NCBI GenBank assembly: GCA_002389505.1
Contig: DGPA01000044.1
Span: 1-64,000 of the forward strand
From: Halieaceae bacterium UBA4452
GTDB taxonomy: Bacteria > Pseudomonadota > Gammaproteobacteria > Pseudomonadales > Halieaceae
Reading direction: 5' to 3'
DNA length: 64,000 bases
A program made the translations under genes and the position numbers. Below are positions 56,944-64,000 of this stretch, piece by piece. Below the pieces are notes generated by a model, which was given only the letters and a program-made list of their open reading frames with translations, ran no database searches and had not been told where the DNA came from. Positions within the stretch are counted from its first letter, which is position 1. Every line of letters begins with the position of its first letter.

Positions 56944-57993
56944 ATGACCTATGACCCAGGCAGCGACTATCGGTTAGACCGTCGTAATCGCGCGTTTTTA
57001 AGCGCGATCGAGGAACCACTGCTAACACAAGCAAAGGATGTTAGCTCTCGGGAGGAAGCCCTTGCTGTGGCGAGTACCTCTGAAGCGCTTGCCGCTGAGG
57101 CGGCGATGGAAGCCATGCTTGAGCCGCTTGACAACGAGCTGGTAACGCCTTCAACAGGGCTCCGCATTGACCGGCAAGAGATCACGTCCTCGCCCGACGG
57201 GAATACTATTCACTTGCAAATCATCCGCCCAGACAATGACGAGATCTTACCCTGCGTGTACTACATTCACGGTGGCGCCATGATGATGCTTTCGTGTTTT
57301 TCTCCAAACTACAGGGCCTGGGGCAAGATGCTGGCGCACCAGGGTTTGTGCATTGTTATGGTGGATTTCAGGAATTCACTTCGACCCTCGTCGGTCTCCG
57401 AAGTGGCCCCGTATCCGGCCGGGCTGAACGATTGCGTCTCGGGGTTTTTATGGACACACAATAACGCCGACGCGCTCAGTATCGATCCGCAACAGCTGTT
57501 AATTGCTGGAGAGAGCGGTGGGGGTAATTTGGCGATCGCCACGACGATGCGTTTAAACACTCTAGGTGAGGGGCACCGACAGTTGGCGCTGTATGCACTG
57601 TGTCCTTATATTTTAGGTGACTGGCCTTCCGCAGAGCATCCGTCAAGCAGCGAGAATGAGGGCGTATTGATCAGTATTGCCAATAACCACGCTACCATGG
57701 CGTACGGTATTGACGCCTACGAATCCAGAGATTCCATGGCGTGGCCTGGTTTTGCTAGCCTCGATGATGTGAAAGGATTTCCGCCGACCATGATTAGCGT
57801 CAATGAATGTGATCCTTTGCGCGACGAAGGCATTGCCTTTTACCGGCTGTGCAACGAGGCCGGTGTCAAAACGCAATGCCGACAGGTCATGGGCACGGTC
57901 CATGCTAACGAGCTATTTGCTGCGGTGTTGCCGGATATTGCTCGGGCGACCGCGAGGGATATTCGGGGTTGGATTGACGAAGCGCAGCTCTGA
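56944..57993 (+). CDS. Alpha/beta hydrolase fold-3 (HSL-like) esterase
   Basis: 349-residue cytoplasmic esterase of the hormone-sensitive-lipase family. Oxyanion-hole motif YIHGGAMMM (HGG type, about residue 108), nucleophile elbow GESGGGN (about residue 191), Asp in NECDPLRDEG and His in GTVHANELF complete the triad. The family hydrolyses short acyl esters, in some cases steroid or carbamate esters. It stands alone, with the next gene convergent. Confidence 0.9.
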   Translation: MTYDPGSDYRLDRRNRAFLSAIEEPLLTQAKDVSSREEALAVASTSEALAAEAAMEAMLEPLDNELVTPSTGLRIDRQEITSSPDGNTIHLQIIRPDNDEILPCVYYIHGGAMMMLSCFSPNYRAWGKMLAHQGLCIVMVDFRNSLRPSSVSEVAPYPAGLNDCVSGFLWTHNNADALSIDPQQLLIAGESGGGNLAIATTMRLNTLGEGHRQLALYALCPYILGDWPSAEHPSSSENEGVLISIANNHATMAYGIDAYESRDSMAWPGFASLDDVKGFPPTMISVNECDPLRDEGIAFYRLCNEAGVKTQCRQVMGTVHANELFAAVLPDIARATARDIRGWIDEAQL

Positions 57994-58096
57994 CGCCAAG
58001 TGCCTATGGGGCCGCCCGAAGCATGTTGGCGGGGTAGGGGGCAACGGGCCCGCAATAAAACCAGTGACATGCCGGTCTCGTGCCACTGCCCTACGC

Positions 58097-59227
58097 TTAC
58101 TCCCGGGGTTTGAGCTTGAGCAGCCGACCCGGGCTGCCTCGGCGTTCATCTTCTAGTACCCACAGACTACCATCGGCGGCTTCAGCCAGTCCGCGGATAC
58201 GGGCATTCAGCGGGTAGCGTGCCACCTCCACGGCTTGTTCACCGTCAATACGAACGCGTACAATGCCTTCAGCGGACAGTCCGGCAATCAGCGCATCGCC
58301 GCGCCAGTCGGCAAACAGATCACCCTGATAGAACACTAAATCAGCGGGGGATATCACCGGTGTCCAGGATGCGGCGGGTGCTTGCAAATCAGGACGGGTG
58401 CTATGCTCCGGGATCGGGCGGCCGTCATAATGATTGCCGTTCGATGCCAAAGGATAGCCGTAATTGGCTCCGCGTTTAATGAGATTTAGTTCATCACCCC
58501 CTGCAGGACCCATTTCCACGACCCACAGTTGGCCATTTGAATCGTGAGCCATTCCCAGCGGGTTTCGATGCCCCAAGGACCAAATCTGCTGGAAGATCGA
58601 TTCCCGATCTACCAGTGGGTTCTCTTTGCGATAATTAACGAAGGGGTTATCAGCGGGAATTGAGCCGTCATCATGCAATCGGATTAGTTTGCCCATAGTG
58701 CTTTGCATGTGTTGAGCCGGCGTAAACTTTTGACGGTCGCCTGACGAAATCCATAAAAAACCCGCATCATCAAACGCTAAGCGGTGGCCAAAATGGCCGC
58801 GGCCAAGCACCTTGGGATATTGTCGCCAGATGACATCGACTTCATCTAAGTAGGGGCGGCGACCCTGCAGAGACAATTTGCCTCGAGCGACCGCGGCACC
58901 CCGGGTATTCGCGGTGCTCGCCTCAACATAACTGATGTAGATGAGTTGGTTGTTACTGAAATCGGGGTGGAGTACCACATCACCTAAGCCACCTTGACCC
59001 CCGTAATCCACATCAGGTAGGCCAGAAATTTCACCAAGCCGCTCGCCCGAGGCTGAGAGCCATTGCAGCGCGCCTTTTTTTTCGGTAACGAGTAAACTGG
59101 TATCGGGTAGGACCGCCAGAGCCCAGGGCTCGTGAAAATCGGCGATGACGGTGCTTTGAAAAGGGAGTTGAGCGTTGGCAGCCTGACTTGATAGCCAAAA
59201 CAGCGCGGTAAATAACCATCGAGTCAC
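58097..59227 (-). CDS. PQQ-dependent sugar dehydrogenase (soluble aldose type)
   Basis: 376-residue periplasmic beta-propeller of the YliI/soluble glucose dehydrogenase family; members oxidise aldoses with PQQ. Signal peptide to about residue 19 (SSQAANA). Landmarks: PWALAVLPDTSLLVTEK, GQGGLGDVVLHPDF, GRGHFGHRLAFDDAGFLWISSGDR with the catalytic His region, and GHRNPLGMAHDSNGQLWVVEMGPAGGDELN with the PQQ-contact residues. No PQQ synthesis genes are in the window. It is divergent from the nitronate monooxygenase gene. Confidence 0.9.
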   Translation of the reverse strand: MTRWLFTALFWLSSQAANAQLPFQSTVIADFHEPWALAVLPDTSLLVTEKKGALQWLSASGERLGEISGLPDVDYGGQGGLGDVVLHPDFSNNQLIYISYVEASTANTRGAAVARGKLSLQGRRPYLDEVDVIWRQYPKVLGRGHFGHRLAFDDAGFLWISSGDRQKFTPAQHMQSTMGKLIRLHDDGSIPADNPFVNYRKENPLVDRESIFQQIWSLGHRNPLGMAHDSNGQLWVVEMGPAGGDELNLIKRGANYGYPLASNGNHYDGRPIPEHSTRPDLQAPAASWTPVISPADLVFYQGDLFADWRGDALIAGLSAEGIVRVRIDGEQAVEVARYPLNARIRGLAEAADGSLWVLEDERRGSPGRLLKLKPRE

Positions 59228-59381
59228 GTGAATATCTCCAACTTGAGTAATAATATGCGAATGATTCGCGTGTGTAGCACGAGTGGATCACCCCGCATTG
59301 ATCTTTTATACAATAGATGAGTGATGAATGCTCTGCTACCGGGCTAGGAATTCTGCTATTGCCAACAGTTGAGAGAGAAAT

Positions 59382-60329
59382 ATGACCGCAAAATCAGTGA
59401 CAAATCGTGTGACAGCGTTGACGGGCACCGATTACCCTATCGTACAGGCACCCATGGGCTGGATTGCACGGGCTCAGTTGGTGGCCGCGGTCAGTAATGC
59501 CGGGGGCCTGGGTATCATTGAAACCGCCTCCGGTGAGTTTGAGATTATTCGCGAAGAAGTTAAAAAACTTCGCGACATGACCGATAAGCCTTTTGGCATG
59601 AACGTCTCGCTTGCTCATGTAAAGGATTCGAGCATTATCGATTTTGTTGTCGAGCAAGGCCTCGGTTTTGTTACCACCTCCTCGGGCAGTCCCGCTGTTT
59701 GCACGTCGATTTTTCAAGCGGCGGGAATCAACGTTTTTCATGTAGTGCCAACCCTTGATATGGCACTGAAAGCGCTCGATTGCGGCGTCGATGGTTTGGT
59801 GGTGGAGGGCGGTGAAGGGGGTGGCTTTAAAAATCCGACGCCGGTATCGAGCATGGTGTTGCTGCCGCTGATACGCTCCCGCACGGATGTACCCATTATT
59901 GCTGCCGGCGGAATGTGTGATGGATTGTCGATGGCGGGGGCATTTGCGATGGGGGCCGAGGGCATTCAAATGGGCACACGCATGCTCAGCTGTGTTGAAT
60001 CCCCAGTTCACGACAACTGGAAGCAATCGGTAGTCGCGGCTAAGGAGACCGACACGGTATTCCTCAATCAAGAATCCCGTCCCGCTTTGCGTGCCTTACG
60101 TACGCAGCGTACCGCCGAGCTGTTGCCCTTGGGCGCTTTTAACGTCTTGGAACATTTTGCCGGGGTGCAGGCACTGTACTTCGATGGTGATATGGAAGCC
60201 GCAATTCCACTGTCAGGGCAGGTGGTGGGTCGAATAGACACGGTTGACAGTGCCGTTGATATTCTACAGGGCACTATGCTGGGCTTTTATCGGGAGCTGG
60301 CACGCTTGGGAGAGCAATACGGGACATAG
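59382..60329 (+). CDS. NAD(P)H-dependent flavin oxidoreductase / nitronate monooxygenase
   Basis: 315-residue FMN-dependent TIM-barrel enzyme of the 2-nitropropane dioxygenase family. FMN-binding segments: PIVQAPMGWIA (residues 19-29), AGGLGIIETAS, DGLVVEGGEGGGF and IIAAGGMCDGLSMAGAFAMGAEGIQMGTR. Members oxidise nitronates or act as FabK-like reductases; the Gly-rich EGGEGGG region fits nitronate monooxygenase class II. The upstream divergent region contains the inverted repeat GCGAA-TGA-TTCGC (59257-59269), a possible operator. Confidence 0.88.
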   Translation: MTAKSVTNRVTALTGTDYPIVQAPMGWIARAQLVAAVSNAGGLGIIETASGEFEIIREEVKKLRDMTDKPFGMNVSLAHVKDSSIIDFVVEQGLGFVTTSSGSPAVCTSIFQAAGINVFHVVPTLDMALKALDCGVDGLVVEGGEGGGFKNPTPVSSMVLLPLIRSRTDVPIIAAGGMCDGLSMAGAFAMGAEGIQMGTRMLSCVESPVHDNWKQSVVAAKETDTVFLNQESRPALRALRTQRTAELLPLGAFNVLEHFAGVQALYFDGDMEAAIPLSGQVVGRIDTVDSAVDILQGTMLGFYRELARLGEQYGT

Positions 60330-60339
60330 TATACCCGCT

Positions 60340-60360
60340 GCGCCATCGTAGTGATGGCGC
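60340..60360 (+). terminator. Hairpin after the nitronate monooxygenase gene
   Basis: Perfect 8-bp stem GCGCCATC (60340-60347) / GATGGCGC (60353-60360) with loop GTAGT, ten bases after the stop codon. No T run follows; termination or message stabilisation is possible. Confidence 0.4.
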
Positions 60361-60459
60361 CTGTGCGAGCATGTGAGATGCGATGAGCTGGGGTCATCCC
60401 ATGGCCAATAGACGGCGTATAACCTAGCATCTGGCCTGGCACTTGGAGGTGTTTCTGTT

Positions 60460-60951
60460 ATGCGTAGGTGGTTAAAATTTTTACACACCATCGGGGGTAT
60501 AGGCTTGCTCGGATCGATGGCCGCGCTATTGATATGTCATAGCGAATTACCCCCGCCTAGCGACGACATTACCACCTACGTCGCTGTACGGCAGATAATG
60601 GACGCACTGGCACAGACCGTTCTTTTGCCTGCCCTTGGGGTGACGATCGTGGCAGGATTGCTGTCGATGGCCGCGGTGCCCGCTTATCACGGGGCGGGGT
60701 GGGTCTGGGCAAAGCTTGCCACAGGCGTGCTCATGTTTGAGGGCACGTTACTGGGCATTCAAGGTCCTCTCGAGCGGGAAGCCCTCGCTGCGCAGCGGGT
60801 ACTCAGCGAGGTCGGAAGTATTGAGGAACTGGCTTTAAATATCGGTGCCGAAGTCGGTTCTATTTGGTTGCTTGGCGGCGTGGCAGTGTTCAACGTCGCG
60901 ATGGGCGTTTGGCGGCCAAAGCGCAAGCAGCACGTTGAAGAAGCCGGTTAA
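60460..60951 (+). CDS. Small four-helix membrane protein (DUF2269-like)
   Basis: 163-residue inner-membrane protein with about four hydrophobic helices (residues 8-27, 47-70, 80-100, 128-148). The pattern, with KFLHTIGGIGLLGS at the N-terminus and a basic tail, resembles DUF2269-type proteins. His residues near the membrane (FLHT; YHGAGW) could bind haem, but this is a guess. It converges on the BLUF gene; the two stop codons share the four bases TTAA. Function unknown. Confidence 0.78.
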   Translation: MRRWLKFLHTIGGIGLLGSMAALLICHSELPPPSDDITTYVAVRQIMDALAQTVLLPALGVTIVAGLLSMAAVPAYHGAGWVWAKLATGVLMFEGTLLGIQGPLEREALAAQRVLSEVGSIEELALNIGAEVGSIWLLGGVAVFNVAMGVWRPKRKQHVEEAG

Positions 60952-61427
60952 GCCAGTTTTCGAAACATTAAGGCCAATCGAGCACCTTTACTGAGTTGAG
61001 TCAGAAATTCTCGTGGCTCGTGACTGTGCTGCATGAAGTCGGAATAGCTTTCTAGCAGCCTAGGATCAATACCATCGAGGTCGACAAAGCCCATACGCCA
61101 GTCGGCGTATTCTCGGTGTTCGAGCTCTGACCTGTCTAGAATTTCGATTTGGTGGTGACGCGGGTCTTTTTTAATCGCTTCAAAGGCGGGTAAAACCTGA
61201 TTTTCAGGGCCTTCTAGTACCTGAAAAAAAGATTGCTCCTTGTGTAACAGGAGCCCTGTGATGCCTCGACTGCTATTGGCGACGCGAGCTTCCTCCAGGA
61301 GGGCCAAGAGATCCCGGGTGTTCATAGAGTGAGTTTGAGTGCTGACATAGGCCAGCTGAATCATACGATCCGCTATCGATTCTCGTGTTGTGGCGTGCCT
61401 TCCTGAAGCCTTGTGGTCATTCGTCAT
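60948..61427 (-). CDS. BLUF-domain blue-light photoreceptor
   Basis: 159-residue protein with a single BLUF domain (residues about 22-115) that binds FAD and senses blue light. All key residues are present and their spacing equals that in AppA: Tyr27 (LAYVST), Asn51, Gln69 (SFFQVLEG), Trp110 and Met112 (DWRMGF). The ATG at 61427 is set by GGAG six bases upstream on the minus strand. There is no output domain beyond a short C-terminal tail, so it must act through a partner. It is divergent from acsF, and a PpsR-type site lies in the shared control region; AppA-like regulation of PpsR is a reasonable hypothesis. Confidence 0.93.
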   Translation of the reverse strand: MTNDHKASGRHATTRESIADRMIQLAYVSTQTHSMNTRDLLALLEEARVANSSRGITGLLLHKEQSFFQVLEGPENQVLPAFEAIKKDPRHHQIEILDRSELEHREYADWRMGFVDLDGIDPRLLESYSDFMQHSHEPREFLTQLSKGARLALMFRKLA

Positions 61428-61509
61428 CGTGCGCTCCGGTCGTTGCTTGGGGGCGTGGTGTCGGGCTCATGGCTTCATCATTGTCTCTAGGGAAAAGACA
61501 CCATATTAG

Positions 61510-61563
61510 TTTACTTAGTAAATGTAAAACAAAATTGACACAAACGTGAAAAGCGCACATTAT
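61510..61563 (+). promoter_or_regulatory. acsF promoter with PpsR/CrtJ-type operator
   Basis: TGT (61523-61525), 12 bases, ACA (61538-61540) fits the PpsR/CrtJ consensus TGT-N12-ACA. Its right half overlaps a perfect -35 hexamer TTGACA (61535-61540); CATTAT (61558-61563) stands 17 bases downstream as -10. A bound PpsR-like protein would block RNA polymerase. Directly upstream is a second inverted repeat, TTTACT-T-AGTAAA (61510-61522). Start of transcription is expected near 61570, 31 bases before the acsF start codon. Confidence 0.6.
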
Positions 61564-61600
61564 AGGCTTTGAGAGCGACATTATTTGTTTAGGGGGCCTC

Positions 61601-62662
61601 TTGACCACAGCAATGACCATGGAATTAAACGATTCGACGCGCCAAGCGCTGGACAATCGGCCACTCGCACCTAAGTTTTACCGCACCGACTACAAAGCGC
61701 TGGAAAAACTTGACGTGTCTTTGGTCCGCGAAGAATGGGATGAACTGATGTCAGCCTTTGATGCTGACCTCAATCGGGCCCATTTTAAACAATCCTTTGA
61801 ATTTGACCCGACGTCGCTTGATGATCGCCCGGCGTTAAAGGCCGACTTTCTAGATTTTCTCGTCAGTTCTATTACTGCGGAGTACTCAGGATGTGTGCTC
61901 TATCAGGAAATTCAAAAGAAAGTCGATAACAAAGATATCAAAAACTTGATGCGTTGCATGGCTCGGGACGAGTCTCGCCACGCTGGCTTTATCAATAAAG
62001 CGCTCAAGCAACTCGGCGTTGCAGTCGATTTAAGTGTCCTTAAAAATAAGAAAGATTATCAGTACTTTCGACCTAAATTCATCTACTACGCCACCTACTT
62101 ATCTGAAAAAATTGGTTATGCGCGCTATATCACCATTTACAGGCATTTACAGCGACACCCTGAATATCAATTCCACCCGATATTCAGCTGGTTCGAGAAC
62201 TGGTGTAACGACGAATATGCGCACGGGGAAGCGCTGGCATTGCTAATGCGCGCTGATCCCAAATTACTGCGTGGACATAACAAATTATGGATCCGGTTCT
62301 TCTTGTTAGCGGTCTACTCAACTATGTACGTACGTGATCATTCGCGTCCATCGTTATATGAAGCCTTTGGCATGGACATCACCGAGTTCGATTACAAGGT
62401 GTTTGACATTACCACAGCGATTAGCTGTCAAGTTTTCCCCCTGTCCCTCGATACGGACAGCCCGCGTTTCCGCGAGGGAATGCAAAGAATGCTGCACCTG
62501 AGTCGGCAAATGGACGCAGCTAGGCAGCGTGGTGGTGTGGTTGGATTGCTGAAGCGTGCGGGCCTTGGTGTGGCGACAGCTGCCACTTTTGCTCGTCTCT
62601 ATCTCCTGCCTACCATGACTAATAGTCCTCCCGAGCGAGTCACCATAGCGCCGGTTTGGTAG
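61601..62662 (+). CDS. acsF: Aerobic Mg-protoporphyrin IX monomethyl ester (oxidative) cyclase
   Basis: 353-residue diiron enzyme that forms the fifth (isocyclic) ring of bacteriochlorophyll using O2. Iron-ligand motifs are in place: Glu94 (AEYSG), Glu124-x2-His127 (DESRH) and Glu205-x2-His208 (DEYAH). It starts with TTG at 61601, four bases after AGGGGG; an ATG at 61613 is the alternative but is far from this site. Bacteriochlorophyll-containing Proteobacteria usually place acsF in the photosynthesis cluster, and bchP lies 0.4 kb away. Presence of the O2-dependent form fits an aerobic phototroph. The upstream promoter carries a PpsR-type operator. Confidence 0.96.
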   Translation: MTTAMTMELNDSTRQALDNRPLAPKFYRTDYKALEKLDVSLVREEWDELMSAFDADLNRAHFKQSFEFDPTSLDDRPALKADFLDFLVSSITAEYSGCVLYQEIQKKVDNKDIKNLMRCMARDESRHAGFINKALKQLGVAVDLSVLKNKKDYQYFRPKFIYYATYLSEKIGYARYITIYRHLQRHPEYQFHPIFSWFENWCNDEYAHGEALALLMRADPKLLRGHNKLWIRFFLLAVYSTMYVRDHSRPSLYEAFGMDITEFDYKVFDITTAISCQVFPLSLDTDSPRFREGMQRMLHLSRQMDAARQRGGVVGLLKRAGLGVATAATFARLYLLPTMTNSPPERVTIAPVW

Positions 62663-62740
62663 TTCAATGCTGGGATGACAAGCGTGACCTTCTACGAGGG
62701 AGGGCGGATTTCACTGTCGCCTCATTGGCTCCGCGACGGC

Positions 62741-63019
62741 TTAGGTGAGTCGCAAACGCCCATACAGGTCCACACAATGCGCCACCAAAGCTAGGCTGAG
62801 GGTTGCGGCCAGTAACAGCCAAGACGCGTCAATAATGGCGAGTTTTACGGCTAACATGAGACTAGCGCCAGCCAAAAGATTGGGTAACAGGCGCAAGGCC
62901 TGTCGCTGTTGACCTCTAGACAGGCTCCAGATAATCAGTAGCAGCGCTTCTACGGCTATGGCGATAAGCACCCAGTCGAAAAATGTGCCGGACGTAATCA
63001 GTTGCTCGAGCGCGCGCAT
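62741..63019 (-). CDS. Small three-helix membrane protein coupled to bchP
   Basis: 92-residue inner-membrane protein with three hydrophobic helices (residues about 13-31, 45-62, 65-83) and an Arg/Gln-rich loop after the first. The ATG at 63019 overlaps the bchP stop codon (TGATG), so the protein is translated right after geranylgeranyl reductase. A longer frame upstream lies inside bchP and is not conserved in character. I recognise no family. Its position suggests a role linked to bacteriochlorophyll or membrane pigment proteins, but nothing in the sequence proves this. Confidence 0.65.
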   Translation of the reverse strand: MRALEQLITSGTFFDWVLIAIAVEALLLIIWSLSRGQQRQALRLLPNLLAGASLMLAVKLAIIDASWLLLAATLSLALVAHCVDLYGRLRLT

Positions 63020-64000
63020 CAAGAGCCAGCGAAACCCATTAGCTGCTGCAAATCCTTGACGACGACGCGAAAGTGGGCGGCTTTTCGTCGCCGCACTAGT
63101 TTTTTTGTCGTGTAGGATTGCCACGTCAGCTCTTGGACGTCTTTATCACGGCACATGGAAACAAACTTTTCTCGTCGCTTATCACTGCCGTACCAAAATC
63201 GTTGCAACAAGCCTAGCGCCCAAAATACCCGGCCATGTAGTGCCATGAAATCTTTCCGAGCTCGTCGCAGATCTCGCGCATCATTACTGACCAGAAATCG
63301 ATTCATCGCCACCGCAGCGATTCGACCACACAGCATGGCATAATAAATGCCCTCTCCTGAGGCCGGTGCGACCACACCTGCTGCGTCGCCGGCCAATAAT
63401 ACGCCGCGTCCGTCGTCCCAGCGCTTGAGTGGTTTCATGGGGATGGGGGCCCCCTCTTTGCGTACGGTGGTACAGTGTTCTAATCCAGTTTTTGCCCGTA
63501 ATTTGGCTACCGAAGCCGGAGCAGAAAAGGTCTTTTGCTCACTGCCCACACCAATACTGGCGTGCTTGCCATGAGGGAACACCCAGGCATAAAAATCGGG
63601 CGACAGGTCACCTTGGTAGAACACATCACACCGCTTAGGATTGTAGGCTTCGCTCGCAGGTGCCTGTGGTGCCTCCACAATTTCATGGTAGGCCATCACC
63701 CATTGCAACTTCGCAGAGCAGGGGATTGTTTGCTTACCCACTTTAGATCGAGCGCCGTCAGCACCAATGACACATCGTGTGGTGACTGTTTGTAACCCTC
63801 TCGCGCCTTGTTTCGATTCAAAGGCAAGGTGAACAATCCCGCTGTCATCATAATGGAGCCCTTTAAAGACGCCAATATGTAGGTCAGCGCCATTTTTTTG
63901 AGCGCGTTCTCGCAGCCATGGATCAAACGCATCGCGGTCAACCATCCCCACGAAGGTGTTGCTGATGGGCATATCAACGGTTCTGTCTGTCGGCGATATC
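63019..64000 (-). CDS. bchP: Geranylgeranyl reductase, N-terminus beyond window
   Basis: FAD-dependent geranylgeranyl diphosphate/bacteriochlorophyll reductase, which saturates the geranylgeranyl tail to phytyl. About 326 residues are visible; the frame is open to the right edge, and the N-terminal GxGxxG FAD domain (roughly the first 70-80 residues) is missing. Visible motifs: MVDRDAFDPWLRERA, CVIGADGARSKVGK, FYAWVFPHGKHASIGVG and the C-terminal FAD-binding GDAAGVVAPASGEGIYYAM. The last part is basic, as usual for the family. It is transcribed toward acsF on the opposite strand and overlaps a small membrane-protein gene. Distinguishing BchP from archaeal-type GGR relies on acsF next door and the overall match. 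Confidence 0.93.
   Translation of the reverse strand, partial: ISPTDRTVDMPISNTFVGMVDRDAFDPWLRERAQKNGADLHIGVFKGLHYDDSGIVHLAFESKQGARGLQTVTTRCVIGADGARSKVGKQTIPCSAKLQWVMAYHEIVEAPQAPASEAYNPKRCDVFYQGDLSPDFYAWVFPHGKHASIGVGSEQKTFSAPASVAKLRAKTGLEHCTTVRKEGAPIPMKPLKRWDDGRGVLLAGDAAGVVAPASGEGIYYAMLCGRIAAVAMNRFLVSNDARDLRRARKDFMALHGRVFWALGLLQRFWYGSDKRREKFVSMCRDKDVQELTWQSYTTKKLVRRRKAAHFRVVVKDLQQLMGFAGS

Noticed and set aside
59394..60071. Minus-strand 225-codon open frame
   Set aside because: Antisense to the nitronate monooxygenase gene, no recognisable domain.
1..64000. CRISPR arrays, insertion sequences, rRNA genes
   Set aside because: Looked for spaced repeats, transposase motifs and rRNA-like sequence on both strands; none were seen.

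Overview
The window looks like a chromosomal segment of a marine, aerobic, bacteriochlorophyll-containing gammaproteobacterium, most like the OM60/NOR5 (Halieaceae) lineage. The reasons are: a complete 13-gene complex I operon in gammaproteobacterial order with fused nuoCD; an aerobic Mg-protoporphyrin ester cyclase (acsF), a geranylgeranyl reductase (bchP) and a BLUF photoreceptor at the right end; laminarin-type glycoside hydrolases and a TonB receptor. The lineage is an inference; no 16S or marker search was possible.

Layout. 1-5.1 kb: LytS-type kinase (cut by the left edge) and LytTR regulator, then a GH3 exo-beta-glucosidase lipoprotein and a GH16 beta-glucanase, probably for beta-1,3-glucan use. 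5.2 kb: one tRNA-Arg(TCG) with its own promoter and hairpin. 5.6-11 kb: quinone-oxidoreductase-like MDR, crotonase-fold protein, FAD monooxygenase, MFS transporter, NmrA-like protein, then the C-terminal scrap of an acyl-CoA dehydrogenase. 11.5-14.9 kb: SCO protein and methanethiol oxidase (SBP56/MtoX) divergent from a dihaem MauG/peroxidase-like protein, the gene set known from methanethiol oxidation clusters. 15-26.1 kb: M20 amidohydrolase, saccharopine-dehydrogenase-like reductase, a strong bidirectional terminator, TonB receptor, two exported YtcJ-type amidohydrolases, an APC permease and a RidA-like protein. 26.7-41.2 kb: nuoABCDEFGHIJKLMN, tightly packed with many 4-8 base overlaps. 41.2-42 kb: a truncated CBS-domain gene and an acyl-CoA thioesterase.

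42-51.1 kb is the most striking part: two giant genes overlapping by ATGA on the minus strand. The first is a trifunctional propionyl-CoA synthase (AMP-forming CoA ligase, enoyl-CoA hydratase, MDR reductase; 1808 aa) and the second a bifunctional four-Rossmann malonyl-CoA reductase (1215 aa). Together they would convert malonyl-CoA through malonate semialdehyde, 3-hydroxypropionate, 3-hydroxypropionyl-CoA and acryloyl-CoA to propionyl-CoA, the core of the 3-hydroxypropionate route known from Chloroflexus. A 17-base palindrome overlaps a possible -10 element in front of the pair. Acetyl-CoA and propionyl-CoA carboxylases and the rest of the bicycle are not in the window.

51.4-60.9 kb holds a mixed set of metabolic genes (MDR reductase, crotonases, DUF2130 protein, CoA-binding protein, prolyl aminopeptidase, esterase, PQQ-type sugar dehydrogenase, nitronate monooxygenase, small membrane protein). 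60.9-64 kb appears to be the edge of a photosynthesis gene cluster: BLUF protein divergent from acsF, with a TGT-N12-ACA PpsR-type site overlapping a consensus -35 hexamer, then a small membrane protein coupled to bchP, which runs off the right edge. The combination suggests a photoheterotroph that can push carbon through 3-hydroxypropionate chemistry and possibly oxidise methanethiol.
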